A DNA stretch of 64,000 nucleotides. It comes from Chiua virens (lineage: Eukaryota; Basidiomycota; Agaricomycetes; Boletales; Boletaceae). Location: positions 1,612,001 through 1,676,000 of the forward strand of contig JAHNUO010000009.1 of assembly GCA_019787685.1 (NCBI GenBank), written 5' to 3'. Shown piece by piece: positions 44,780 through 57,059 of this stretch (within the stretch, counting starts at the first letter, position 1; the number at the start of each line of letters is the position of its first letter). The notes below the pieces were generated by a model. That model saw only the letters and a program-made list of their open reading frames with translations, had not been told where the DNA came from and did not search any database. A program made the position numbers and the translations under genes.

Positions 44780-47700
44780 ATGGCCAAGTCATCGAAACAC
44801 GCAGATCGTGCGCGTCGGAAGAAGGGTAAAGGCAAAACGCATGTGACCATCAATGATGTGTACGAATATGCCCCGTCCAAGGTTCGTCGCGCAAAGGTCA
44901 AGCTGTCTTTGGACCGCCACGAAACAGAAGGACGGCAGTATGGCTCGGGCGACGAGATGGACCTCAGTGGGTTGGGTCAGGAAGCCATGGAAAAACTACG
45001 TACGAGATTAATGCGGGATGACGATGACGGGGACTGCGCAACTTGTAGACAGCGAAGACGATGAGGACATTAACAGCGAGGATGCTTTCGAGGAGAGTGA
45101 CAAGGATGAGTTTGCAGGCTCGGGGTTCGTGCGCAAGGTGCGCAAACTATATTCTGTCTTGTATCATACCCATCTAATGAGTCTCATAGGGTGCTAAAAC
45201 AGGTGCTGCACGCAGGAAGAGGGCTGTCAGTGTGAAGGAGGTCGATCTAAACGAAGATTCTGATGACCCCAGATCGGCTTCAGAAAGCAAACAGGACGAG
45301 GACGAGGACATGGACGACGGAAGCGACGAGTTTTTTGATGTGCTCGATGTATTCGACGGACGTACAACTATCGACGACGCCGACGACCCGTCACGAAACC
45401 TGATAAGAAGGCACCTCCAACAGAGGAGGAAGACGCAGGGATGAGTGAAGATGATGACAGTGAACAAGTAGAAGAGGAAGATGGAGACGACGAACTACGC
45501 ATATCTGCTTCCGACTCTGAGGACCCCTCCCCGGAAGCCCTTGCAAGCCTCGAAACCTTTCTCTCCAATCTCGATCCCACCGCAGCCCACAAACGCAAAC
45601 CAGACCCACCCATTGCAGACTCTAATCCACAAAAACGTCGACGTATCGCGGACCGCACCGAAGCCGGCGAAGAGAACGAATTTGGTGTTCGAGGTGCGTA
45701 CATACATCTCTGCTATCCCATTGAGGCTCTGATATTTTTCAGCCGCGAGTACGCTAAAGTTGGACGACCTTCTTGCGCCACTTGCGTCTTCCTCTGCTTC
45801 CTTGGCCGCCCTCAAGAAAGCAACGAAGCCTCTCACGTCGTCCAGCACGAAAACGAGGACGCTTGACGCACCGCTACCCCAACGAACGCAGGAACGTCTC
45901 GACCGAGAAGCTGCTTACGAGCAAACGAAAGAAGAGGTGGACAAATGGTCGGCCACTATGAAACGCATCAAGGAGGTACGTCCCACCGATCACACCCCAA
46001 ACGAACATTCATCCGAACGGTCGGCCAATCCTAGGCGGAACACCTTAGCTTTCCTCTGCAAGCCGAAAAACCGAGTCGTGTCTCCAACCTCGAACTCGCA
46101 GCCAGATTCATCGTAAGCCGTTTCCCTCCAAGAAGTAGTCATACTCATGTTTCGTTCACGCTAGCCCTCCAACGCACTCGAATCAGCCGTCGACTAAGCT
46201 TCTCAAATCAGCGCAGCTCCGTGACGAAGACATTGAGCACACTGAAGCACTCAAAATGGCTCATCTCACCGTCGACGAAGTCGCCGCGCGCCGCGCCGAA
46301 CTTCGCGTGATGCGCGAGCTCACCTTCCGGGCGGACAAAAAGGCGAAACGGATTGCCAAGATCAAGAGCAAAGCCTACCGACGGCTGCGGAAGAAGCAAC
46401 GTGAGCGGTTGGACGGGGCAGACGAGGATGGCGATGCGGGCGAGGCGAACGACGAGGCGCGGTTGAAGGCGGAAGCGCTGCGCGCAAAGGAACGTGCAAC
46501 GCTGCGACACAAGAATACGGGCAAGTGGGCCAACGCGATGAAAGGCCGCCAGGGCCTCGACCAGGATCAACGGCAAGCGATTACGGAGATGCTCGATCGC
46601 GGCGAGAAACTTCGGCGGCGGATACATGGGGAGAACAGTGATGACGAAGGAAGCGAACGCAGCGAAAGCGATGAGGAGCAGGACGAAGGCACGATCAAGC
46701 GTAATGCCTTTGAAGAACTGACGGCGTTGGGTACAGAGGAGGATATCGACCTCTCAACGCTAAAAAGCAAAAGTGTGTTCAACATGAAGTTTATGCGCGA
46801 CGCGGCGGCGAGGCAAACTCGCGAAGCGGACGCGCAAGTAGAGGCACTACAAAACGAACTCAGGTTTGGGATCGACGGGCAAGAAGGCGAGGACGAAGAC
46901 GAAGACGATGCGCCGTCCGCGGAGACGACCATGTTGCAACGCACAGGTGGACGACTCTCGTTCCGGCCTGGGACGACGCCCGGCGCACTCAGACCGCTCG
47001 GGTTCCTTGGCCTCGGACACGTCCAGCGTCACTTTACAGTCTACCGACCTCCTGCAAGACGTCCCCGTGCCCGACGTGCCGTCCTCGCCCAGCATCTCGA
47101 TATCCACGCCCACGCCCACCTCGATGCCCATCCCCAACCCTTGGCTCCAAACCAACACGTCCGGACCCTCCCGGAAACGAAACGAAGTGCGCGTACATAA
47201 GGATGCTGATGCGCTGGCCAAATCCGCGAACAAGCTCAAGAAAGATGCGAATGAACACCAAGATGAGCGGGAACGCGCGAGGGACGACGCTGTGCTCAAC
47301 ATTGACGCTAACGCGTTCTTGACGGTGCCTGGACCCCCCGCGGCAAGCGCACCCGGCAAGAAGAGAAAGGGGACCACGGCCAAAGGTGTTGCCAAAACCT
47401 CCGCGCATGACGGGAGCGACGATTCAGATGCTGCAAGCGAACTTGACGAGCAAGAGCGCACGGTGGAGAAAAAAGGGGAGCAAACTGGCAAGGGCGTTCA
47501 AGCATTCCAACAACGCGACCTCGTCGCGCTCGCCTTTGCGGGCGACAACGTGGTACAAGTACGTGTGCCTCTGACTATCGTCCCACGGGTGACTCACGAT
47601 ATATGGTACGGTTAGGCATTTGAAGAAGCGAAACGACACGAAGCAGAAGCCGACGCGCCGAAAGAGGTTGACACCACCCTCCCTGGCTGGGTGAGTCTTC

Positions 47701-48185
47701 CCTCCCTCCCACTATCACTAGTACTGAACCTCAATACCCACAGGGCGCCTGGGGCGGCACCGGCACCACACCCCGCCCTCCCAAATCCCACCTACTCAAA
47801 TCCATCCCAGGCATCGCCCCATCCGCCCGCGCCGACCACGCCAAACCACACCTCATCATTTCCGAGAAACGGGACAAGAAAACGAACAAGTACCGCGTGT
47901 GCGAGCTTCCGCATCCGTATACGAGTCATGCGCAGTTTGAACGACGGATGGCGATGCCGTTGGGGACTGAGTGGAATACGCGGGTTGGGTTCCAGCAGGG
48001 GACGTTGCCACGTGTGGTGAAAAAGGTACGTTTTCGTTCTGCGTGGGTCGATCTGTCGGTTGGGGGTGGTTTTACGAGGATGGGTTGTCTTGTTTTGTTT
48101 ATGACTGGATTTTGGTGGCCTGGCGTTGACCGATTGCTTTCTGTAGATGGGCACCGTGATCGATCCGTTGGAAAAGCTGTTTTGA
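44780..48185 (+). CDS. UTP14: U3 small nucleolar RNA-associated protein 14 (SSU processome)
   Basis: ATG 44780 begins MAKSSKHADRARRKKGKGK, a basic start, then VYEYAPSKVRRAK. Long acidic Asp/Glu/Ser tracts follow (45.06-45.55 kb). The conserved Utp14 blocks are LPQRTQERLDREAAYEQTKEEV with WSATMKRIKE, KMAHLTVDEVAARRAELRVM, FRADKKAKRIAKIKSKAYRR, LRHKNTGKWANAMKGRQGLD and FNMKFMRDAAARQTREAD. FAGDNVVQ-AFEEAKRHE, GWGAWGGTGT and KKTNKYRVCELPHPYTS follow, and the exact C-terminal signature MGTVIDPLEKLF closes it (stop 48183-48185). Utp14 acts in the nucleolus, activating the Dhr1 helicase to release U3 snoRNA from pre-40S. Introns lie near 45140, 45690, 45975, 46115, 47555, 47690 and 48025. The frame slips by one base near 45045, 45388 and about 46970. 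For a gene expected to be essential this points to sequence error or to a second copy elsewhere. Confidence 0.9.
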
Positions 48186-48574
48186 GTGTCGGAGGGGGCA
48201 TTCAGTGTCTCGCCATGACCACGCGCGCCTGTATTGAAGACATCCACAGTCTCGACTCGATGTCAGTGTGCAAAGTGAGCCAGTGTCAGGGTATCTAGTG
48301 AATGAAGACAGAGACGCACGCGCATATGCTTCGCTTTTGAATACATCCTCGAGATTCGAACGTGTGCTCATCTGTACGAGGCGGTCAGTCAGCCGAACCA
48401 ATTGTAGAGGTGGACCCATCCGACGGCAGGCCAGGACGTTGGCTACTCGCACATGATGGCGAGTTGGCACCTCATCCGACGCTTCACCTCACTCCTTTGG
48501 GCGCTCGGAGAGCGTAAACCAATCTCAGGAAACTGGTGAATGCTCGAAATATTATTACAGTTTGATTTGACGTG
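48186..48574. other. Intergenic, convergent 3' ends of UTP14 and FB3
   Basis: No coding signal on either strand; this holds both 3' flanks. Confidence 0.4.
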
Positions 48575-49932
48575 TTACTCTGCGCTCTCCGGCGCCTTTG
48601 ACCATTCCCCATCCACTAAATGAAAAGGGGTCCCAAGAATCTCTACGCTTGTGAGGTTGGAATCAGGATTGATTTTATCATGAAGCATGCGTTGAATCTC
48701 AGATGGGACGCAGGAACTGAAAGCGCCCACGCATTTGAGCACGAATGACTTGAGACCTTTGAGAGACATAATGCCATCCAATGCCGCGGCAACAACAGCC
48801 TACGAGATGATCAACATGAGAGACATGCCGAATGAAGATACTCACATCCGACGGTGCGTTTAGCATCTTGCAATCAACACAAATGAGGAGAGAACGAAGT
48901 GCAGGCAAACGGGTCCATGCAGGAGTAGCAAAGAGGCATTCGAGTGCGCCTATCATGTGTTCTTCTCGTGGGACAAAAACGCCTACAAATAGGGTCTCGA
49001 CAGTGCATGGTGCTTGCTCGAGGACGTGATGCACCCCTTGGATGTACGAGAGCCATCGTGAAATTTCCATCATACGGGGAGGAACGATGCCAAGGTTGGA
49101 GAGCGCGGTCGACTGAGGGAACCAATCAACTTGATCGAAGATATCGATGTCCATGGTAAGATCGCGTAGAGACGGGGCATGTATGACTGCAAAGTATCGG
49201 AAATCTCCGCTGCAGCACTGTAGTTCGAGGCAAAACACCTTGAGCATCGTCTCAGACGCAATGTCATCCACGCCAGCAGGGACAGAGACGAATTCACAAC
49301 TGCGAAAGCGGAGTTCCTCGAGTGAGTGAAGAGACGCGATTGCTCGCCAGTGGGCCACATCTATAAAGCTGCTCGAAAACCGGAGTCTGGTGATGTTTGT
49401 CATGTGTGACAGCGCGGAAAGGTATATCTCGGGGGTTCGTCCGAGTATGAGGGGACCCCTCGAGTCCTTCTGTCCGTTACTGAAATAGCAGACTCGCACA
49501 GTTTTGGCGAGGGAGAGTGCGAGAGGTTGCTTGGCAGCGATCTGTGAGACCAATACGGTCTCGCTTGAGATCTGATACATTGGTTCGGAGGTGTCAGGCA
49601 CACTGAAGGTTGGACAGTCGTATACGATCCAGTTGGGGCGGTAAAACTCTATGTGTTCAAATATGCGAGGAAGGCAGAAATTGGCAAAGGATCTGCAGAC
49701 AAGGGAAAGGGTGGCAAATATAAGGCGTTCCTGTGGCCCTAGAGGTGTAGTGGGTGCAAGATGTTTGAATATAGCGAAGAATATCTCGTTCGGAATGGTA
49801 GGCAAGATTCGATCTGCGTTGCGTCGTTCAGGAGCTGCCAGTAAGAGACATAGTGATTTTTCAAGTCACAGTTAGTCTCACAGAAGAAAACACCAAGCTC
49901 TAGAACTCACAAGAGCAATGAAAAAGTGACAT
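48575..49932 (-). CDS. F-box protein FB3
   Basis: The 22-nt first exon (49932-49911, MSLFHCS) is followed by a 76-nt intron (49910-49835). The long exon reads PERRNADRILPTIPNEIFFAIF (F-box), then FATLSLVCRSFANFCLPRIF, LALSLAKTVRVCYFSNG, SLHSLEELRFRSCEF, VIHAPSLRDLTMDIDIF and LPALRSLLICVDCKMLNAPSD. An intron near 48840-48800 leads to the last exon, ALDGIMSLKGLKSFVLKC to VDGEWSKAPESAE. The frame is intact. It is a paralogue of FB1 and FB2, with the first, second and last exon boundaries shared. Predicted SCF substrate adaptor; target unknown. Confidence 0.82.
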
Positions 49933-50038
49933 GGTTACTGCGATCCACTCGCACTGAGAGGAGATGAAAGGTGAAAGCCTCATCGCCACCGCACTATGTA
50001 GTGCAGCCACTAGTCTGAATAATATCTTGCAAACTATA

Positions 50039-51221
50039 TCATCGCTGTAGCAGATCACTATGACTTGCAAACTTCTCGTTAATCATGATATCTATTGTGG
50101 CATAATCGTGCAATACTCTCAGCCTGTCAGTGCAGTCATTTATTGCAGTAAGTGATTGCGGGATATCGCCCGCCACCATCTCCCCCTCGTGCTCACCCAT
50201 ATCGTTATCCATCGTCACTTCCTCGGATGCGAACGCACCTGCGTCCGCCGCGCCAAACAGACAGAATTCGGTGAGGATGGATCGCAGGCAGTACGGAAAA
50301 GTAGGGAATCTGTTGGTGATTTGGACTGATTTCAGCCCATCATGGACCATCAGTGTCGCGCAGCAGCAAGGACATCTGGAGTATTACCCTATAGCTGCAT
50401 GTCACAGTCAGATTTTAGGGGTGGGATGAGAAGCTTTCCGCTATTTGCGAACATGGTCAGAAATTCAAGCGTGTTCGAGAAATCGGGGAGCCCGTACATT
50501 TTTTGTATCACCGCACGTTCTGTCTGTGATAGGATTTCCTCCACTTTAACCACGTTGCGTAGCAATGTACTGCCATTTTGACGTTGACTGATGGCGTCGT
50601 CGTCGTCGTCGTCATCGAAGACAACTCCGGGGGAGTCCATGATTGACTGCGATCTAGTTGGACAGCTTGCAGATCCCTGGTATGGCTGGCAGGTTGTGCT
50701 GCCACTGCGCACACCTGAACAAAACGAAAACGTCAAACTCACGGACGACGGATGAAACACGGCAACACACCTTGGACCATTTCAGAAAACGAAACGAGCT
50801 ACTCTTGCCCACGTTCGGGGAGCTGTCGGAGGATATTCGATGGCTGGTTGGACACGGCTGAGCGGAGCGGAAGAGTCGGTGTATAATGACGAAGATACCG
50901 CAACCACTGCTGCGTATTTTCCCCTCGGAACGAGATCTGAGCCACGTCCAGGTCAAGCGACACCCCACGCAGAATGAGAAGCGAACGCACCGATCTTGTC
51001 GAGGACAGACACTAGCTCCTTGCCTTCGCTTTCTCGTCTCCGGACTCTTCTTCAACAAGCTGGGTTCGACATTCCTCTGGATCACGCGTGTCGAGGATAA
51101 GGATGTCGCTGGCGTCGATCACCTTGTACAGCACGCGGACGTAGCGACGTCGCAACTGTTCTTTCGTCTTTTGCGGTGACGATATGCCTACACCGAACGC
51201 GTCCGACACTTGCTGTGGCAA
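50039..51221 (-). pseudogene. NUG1/GNL3-like circularly permuted nucleolar GTPase, partial or frame-broken
   Basis: Minus-strand blocks occur in the permuted GTPase order. They are YVRVLYKVIDASDILI-LDTRDPEECRTQLVEEE (51.17-51.05 kb), LDKI-DLVP (G4) across an intron of about 54 nt near 50.97 kb, QQWLRYLRHYTPTLPLRSA, PNVGKSSS-FRFLKWSKVC (G1), an intron 50769-50717, HTRDLQAVQLD and DSPGVVFDDDDDDD (G3). Then LLRNVVKVEEIL, LPDFSNTLEFLTMFANSGKLL, NTPDVLAAAR and the acidic tail LFGAADAGAFASEE follow. This is the NUG1/nucleostemin family, required for 60S ribosome export. One-base slips occur near 50945 (a G run), 50660 and 50370, and the basic N-terminal domain is not found. It is either a decayed copy or the real gene with consensus errors. 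Confidence 0.75.
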
Positions 51222-53685
51222 GAGATGGACGTCAAGATCAAGACGTCATCATTGTATGCGAACAAGCTGACTTTTTACTCCGCTGGACTAAGTTCTACAA
51301 TCACTTGCTCAGCAGACATTCGCATGAAGCTTGCTTGAATCGCTCGGGAGCTGAAATGTGTGAAAATTGAATACAAGTTGAAGAGACCCAACTCACTGGA
51401 CGAAGTAAAAAGTGGGTAATTCGAAATCCACTAATCCACTAGCCAGCCTTGATCGTCGTTCAAACGTTCAAGTGTGCTCATCACTTGTGTCACCACCCAG
51501 GCGAGGTCATGACTCGTCAGCGCCAAGCTCATCTAACCAGACGTCTCGCAGAACTAAACTCTGACGAGTGCTGCCGCGATTGAAAGGTGGGGGAATGAAT
51601 ACAACACAGACTAACCGAATCTTAACCGCGCCAACGACTCAAGCTCAAGGTCCAACCTGTGGCCACTTCGAACGACAGACTCATAAAGGACGCGTCAGTG
51701 AATTCTTCGATTGCCCTTCGGATTCTGTACTAATAGACTTGATGCAGGTTCCACAACTGACCGACGCCATCTGGTATCAAAATGCCGGGACAATTCCTCT
51801 CCCCAGCTGCTTTCTTCCTGGCATCAGCCTGAAGTCTTTCTGAGTTATATGAACACCGTAGGCCATTTATGGATACGGTCGTACCATGGTCCACGGTCGA
51901 GTGGTCGACCGTAGAAGGAGATATGACCCTGGGATCATGTAACCTATTTGGCCACGTGAGGTATTTGTACTGGCTAACTCGACATTTGAACGCTGTTGTT
52001 GTTTACCTCAGGTCGGATCAGCTGGCCGAGCAATCGTGCTGGGTGAGCCTGAGGGTCTGTATTGACAATAGATTTCTCACTGGCAGCTCCGACTTGGTGT
52101 GTCGTTTCCATTCCATTTTACATATTACTAGTAAGTAGCTCAGCTTCAAGTTGCTGAATTTGCCTTCTTTCTCGTATAGTCGCATTCTCGATCCCGAAGA
52201 TAAGTTGCCACGGGATGGGGATGTCCACGTACCGTCACTGTGTTTGCTTTAGGTTACGGTCACTTGCACTATTATGCCACTACTGACCCTCACCGGCTCA
52301 TCTTTTAAGTCAACTTACGACTATCCATATGTACAAAAACGGTCATCTCGGAACGCCCTCTGGCAAGAGGCCTCGCAGGATATTAGGCATATATCGCGAC
52401 GCGGGATAGATATCAACCAACATATCGGATACAAGTTGTCATGCCAGCGGTATTCCGTCAGACTTAACAGGTAAGCCACGCAACCCTTTGGATGGGAACT
52501 GTTTGGTGCTGAGGTCAACACCGCAGCTGATACGTACGGCCTGACCAATGTCAAGTCACCAGGATTTCCGTAGACGCTGCACCACGCTGGATGATGGCAT
52601 ACAGCCACCTTCCACGTATCTTTATCTATCCTTATCCAGGATGCTCGCGCAAGGTTTTACATACTCCAAAAACGTGCTTGTCAGATTCTAAGTAAATTTA
52701 ATTTTCACACCGTCAACCGCGGAAATGCGGATGCGGCAGCTAAGTCGGCTCTTCAGGGTCCCGACAGTTCACTCAAGTGGCACGGTCTCGACCGACAGTT
52801 GTGTTACAACTTACGGGAATTAAGGTGTGTGTAACACGCTACCACCAAAGGCTTGATTTTGTTTTCTAGCTCGTATATTAATCGACGTGGTGGAATGCGG
52901 CACGGTTCAATATTGCAATAACGACTGCTTTGGAACAACATGTCGGTCCCAGTCTGAAAGTACAGACCCGGGTCGAGTTGCCATCTACCAGTGGTAAACC
53001 GGACTCTACTGAGCACTACGAGCTCTCAGCTACCCGGGAGGAACTCGCCTTCAATGCAGGGGCTGACGCTGCCCAGTGCGTCCCGCCCACGCTCGAGGTA
53101 TGGTTTGGCAGTGTGTGTTAATTTGAACCGATCCCGCCCCACTGCGACAAGACTTTATTAATCGCTTCCGGCATTCGCTCCGAGATAACTCAGCGCCTTT
53201 GAACGGTGTACTCATCATGGGTGCGTGTTCGTGCTTCTTCACTACATTGGGTGGTTCACGATAAATCGATCATTTTATACCCATTCTCGGGAGTCAAAAA
53301 CATGAACACAAGTTATCGCTTCAAGCATCTTCTCTTCATGTGCTTTTTCAGGCGACTTGCTTCCTCATTGCTCCAGGGACATCGTAGGCTGGAACTCACA
53401 GGCCCTGAATTATTTGACACTCTCGAACCGTTTTCCTCATCAGAAGCCGTTTAGTCGCCCATAATTTCGGGAAATCCCTTCAAATAATGCCAACTTTCCA
53501 AGCCATGTCATTTGACGCAACGGGCCGCGGTAAGTCTTCCGGTGGATTCTCATCGACTTATAACACGTTGCGCCAAGGTTTGAGGCATCGGCGAGTTTAC
53601 CATCTACCCCGTTGGTACTCCCTCCTGTCCTCCCGCCATCCATCAATTCCCCTCTTTCGCGGCTAGCGTCGCTCTTTTGGCTTAA
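51222..53685. other. Gene-poor stretch, nothing recognised
   Basis: About 2.5 kb with only short ORFs on both strands, no domain motif, no terminal repeats and no obvious tandem repeats. It could contain decayed genes beyond recognition. The right end is the upstream region of the DUF6534-like gene. Confidence 0.35.
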
Positions 53686-55723
53686 ATGCTCACGATGCGT
53701 CACAATCCAGTCGGGGTTTCTCTTGCAGTAGATGAGGGATCGGAGCTGCTTGGTGTTCTGCTCGCTGTCGGACTGTGGGGGATCACTTGTGTTCAAACGT
53801 GTGTTCCCTCTTCCAGTCCCCCATTCTCGAAAATGCTAACTCGTTCGATCGCTCAGCATCTATTATTTTATCCAGTTCGTTTTCCTTGGATGTCTTGAAC
53901 TGAGGACGCGCGTGACGAGTACGAATCATGTCCTTTCCCTTCAGCTTCTCAAGCGATAGGATCAATTTGCGAGCAATGGTGGGTCGGAATTGGAACCCGC
54001 ACCAATGTACAAGCTCATATGTTGTCACCGTAGGTTGCATGGCTCTGGTCAGGAACCATCGTTGTCAGAGGGGCAATTTATATTTTTTCTCATCGGTTAT
54101 GATGTTAGGCTAGCCGACTCTGCCCACCAGATTCTTCTTATCAAGGGAGGTATGATCGAAGTCTCTTGGATTCTGGAGGGTGCCGACTGACGTCGTGTGA
54201 TGGTCGTACGTTGCAGTTTACGGAGAACTGATCACCAATTTTTGCGATTATAATCAGGTCTTGGATGTGAATGTGTACGTGGTCATCGAGTCGCTTAGGC
54301 TTTCTGGGAACTAAACGACCTCGTGCCTCTGCGCAGGGAATATCTGGTGAGTTGAGTTTGATAGCATGGTCCGTCGGAGAACTTTGCCTTATCTACGACC
54401 GACAGTGGCAAGTCCTGTTGACAGTGAGTACGATCGTCCGTATGTCTTGGCTTTGCTCCGTTTTGAACGTTCGTCGAGGTCCTCGTTGCACTGCCGGCAC
54501 AACTCTTCTTTGTCAACCGCATCGCAAAATGTGGGTCATGCCCACGTACATGTCGTTCATCATTTGATCATCGCCCTCGTCTACGTAGTCAGCGGGCAGA
54601 GGTGGCTGCCTTTTGCGCTATGGGTATGTGAACGAATCCTTGATGTGTGTGAGTATGCCGTATCGAATGACGTTTCCAGGTGCCAGGTGCCATATTCGAA
54701 TTGGGTATGCTTCCATTTTGTGGCGTTCGTTATCTTGCTCATGACCACTTGGTTCGAAGGTGGAGTGTTGGGTATGCTATTTTGTTCCCTGCATGTCTTG
54801 CAATGTCCGCTGAAGATGGACTTAAAGTGTTCATTGCCTTTGGGTAAGAGAGACGTTCACGGTCGTCATGATCTCATGGGAATATTGACCGGAAGTGGCA
54901 GCACGATTACGCCCACTTCGGAAGAGCTTGTATCTCGACTTCCCTCAGTAACGTGTCCCATGTTGTAGTGTGCTCTAGAAAGTTGATGTTGTTGATTACA
55001 GATTATGTTTACAACCGTACAATCAACGGCGACAGTGATTGACATGTCCATCACGTCTGGATTGATTGTTCTGCTGTGGAGAAGCAGGGGGGACGCGCAG
55101 TTCAGGTGAACACGTTTCTCATTCACCTCGACGAACCAAAGATTGATTCTATCATCATCAAGGATGCGTACCGTCATCCACAGGCTTCTCATACTCTCCC
55201 TGAGCACTGGCGTGTGGACCTCGTTGTTTTCGATCCTCACCGTGGTCACCGTATGTAACCCGAAATTGCGTCCACGCTCAGGCATTAATTAGAGCGTGCA
55301 CTGCCGCAGATGCTCGCGTTCCCCAATACGCTTATATACGTGGGACTCTATTTCCCGCTGTGTCCGCTTTATTGCAACACCGTTCTCGTCAACTTGAACG
55401 CGCGGCAGGTGATCGAGAAACTCGAGCGGCGGCCCACACGCGAGTCGATTACGCTTTATCGCGAGACGGACTCGACTGTTCGTATCGTGCCCGCAGAAAA
55501 CTTACCCGCGATAAATTACGAAGGACATGAACTTGCAGAAGCACAGGTGAGGCACTGGTCCGCTCGCTTCTTCCTTTCTTCGACCGCGTGACTTGACTGA
55601 GAATGCTCTCGTAATGACATTTTCAGACACTGCGTTGTCGATGTCAGTCGGAAACCTATAGGCATGATGTGGAGGCGGGTGTACAAACCATGCTGAACGC
55701 CGCCGTAGTTGACGTGTACTAGT
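53686..55723 (+). CDS. DUF6534-like multi-pass membrane protein
   Basis: ATG 53686 leads to DEGSELLGVLLAVGLWGITCVQT (first membrane segment), then an intron and IYYFIQFVFLG. Next are FIFFLIGYDVRLADSAHQILLIKG (54090-54150) and, after an intron, VYGELITNFCDYNQVLDVNVYVV. The middle (54.3-54.95 kb), with LIIALVYVVSG, is poorly resolved. The end is clear: LILSSSRMRTVIHRLLILSL, STGVWTSLFSILTVVT, then an intron, then MLAFPNTLIYVGLYFPLCPL, YCNTVLVNLNARQVIE, and after a last intron a 32-codon tail stopping at 55721-55723. The helix order and the LYCNTLLANLNAR-type block are the DUF6534 signature of mushroom proteins, which have about seven membrane helices. Function unknown. Frame breaks in the middle are possible. 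Confidence 0.6.
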
Positions 55724-56051
55724 TGCAGGGGGACAACATATAAGAAGAGAAGAAGTATCATCTGTGTCACCACTAAGCATTAATTCATTGATGATGACAG
55801 GAGACCGATACTCGAAGCTGAGCGGGCATGTTGCAATGGTGAGTGATCGTATATGTAGTGCAAATAAACCAAAGGAGTGCTATCTATGTACGAATGGGGC
55901 TGGTGCATGAAAAGACTACCAAGCTGGCGACGGTCAATATCCTAGTAGTAGTACTGCGCAATCGGTGCTCATCGTCAAAGTATTGTGCCCAGTTCACAGG
56001 AAACTCACAGTAGACAGAAGGCAGCTCTGCTATTCTGACCCAGAGTTCTCA
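55724..56051. other. Intergenic, convergent 3' ends
   Basis: Lies between the plus-strand DUF6534-like gene and the minus-strand FAP7 gene; no coding signal. Confidence 0.4.
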
Positions 56052-56742
56052 TTATTGAACATCATCGCCCTCTTTGTTGTTATCCATCCACTGATCGATC
56101 CATGTCACGATCCTCCTCACATTCTCTTGCAGGTCTTCCATCGAGTTGCTTTCAAGCTCCACGACGATCTCAGGCTGATAGGATTCCCTCGCTTCCTCGG
56201 ATACGACGCCCATGATCTCCGCTTCGTTGTTTTCTTGAATTTTTTTGAGAGGGTAGCCTCTGATTCAAGCGACAAAAGGATCAAAGAAAAGAAACGAGAA
56301 CGACATGTGAAAGACGGACCGCTTTTCGAGCCTATCCCACAGCAAGGTGTGATTGCACCTTAGGACAACAACTAAATCGGCCCAGCGCTCGGGGAAAATG
56401 TCACACGTATGCCAATCGAGGACGATGCCGCCTGCAGACACGAGGGGTTCAAGTTCGTCGAGTACCTGTGTGCGAAATCAACGAGCAAGGCGTCAACGAT
56501 CATCTGGTGAATTGAATCGGTATTTCATGTCTTTTCCAAGAAAAACGCACCTTGTCCTCGTCGACAGTATAGGATTGCCATTCTTCGTCGAAACCTTCAT
56601 GTAGGCTGTTCGTCTTGATCAACTCCCCGATACTGATGTGTCGCAAAGGTATCGGGGACTCGTCGACGAGAAATTGTGCATGAGTTGACTTCCCAGTTCC
56701 CGGGGTACCGGTGATGACGATAACGGGAGAACGCCTAGCCAT
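56052..56742 (-). CDS. FAP7: Adenylate kinase isoenzyme 6 / pre-40S factor
   Basis: Three exons (56742-56551, 56465-56320, 56259-56052) join in frame to 181 residues, the family's usual size. The start is MARRSPVIVITGTPGTGKST, whose Walker A is GTPGTGKST. Then come HAQFLVDESPIPLRHISIGELI, FDEEWQSYTVDEDK, VLDELEPLVSAGGIVLDWHTCDIFPERW, VVVLRCNHTLLWDRLEKRGYPLKK, and NNEAEIMGVVSEEARESY with the C-terminal WIDQW. The D-W-H-x-C-D block and short lid are characteristic of Fap7/hCINAP. The protein binds Rps14 and acts with Nob1-dependent 20S pre-rRNA cleavage; it also has adenylate kinase activity. All splice sites are clean and no frame break is seen, unlike its neighbours. Upstream codons to 56799 are open but lack an ATG. 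Confidence 0.92.
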
Positions 56743-57059
56743 CTCGCGAGGTGTAGATCTTGGTGAACCTCTGCTTGATCGTTTTCGATTACGTAACAAA
56801 TTGATATTGGGAATGCCTCCACTTATGACGCAACAAATACCATTGGAATCTCTCCATGATTCTGTTCAAAAACAAAGCGGACTCGAGAGCGTTGAATCAA
56901 AAAGAATATGTACACAACTGAAGATAGAAAATAAAAGATGCTTGATACAAAAACTGAACAAGAATCAATTTCTGTGGTTTGGCCGTGGCCAGAGCCAGTT
57001 GAGACCATTCATTGAGCGAATGGGAGGCTCAGTCCGTCTAGCTGCACGTAGCAATGTCG

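Noticed and set aside
44218..44829. 203-codon plus-strand ORF upstream of UTP14
   Set aside because: No recognisable motif, overlaps the UTP14 start in another frame, and an alternative spliced reading exists; kept only as unassigned.
46567..46944. 125-codon Ser-rich minus-strand ORF
   Set aside because: Antisense of acidic and basic stretches of UTP14.
55965..56363. 132-codon plus-strand ORF
   Set aside because: Antisense to the intact, properly spliced FAP7 gene.
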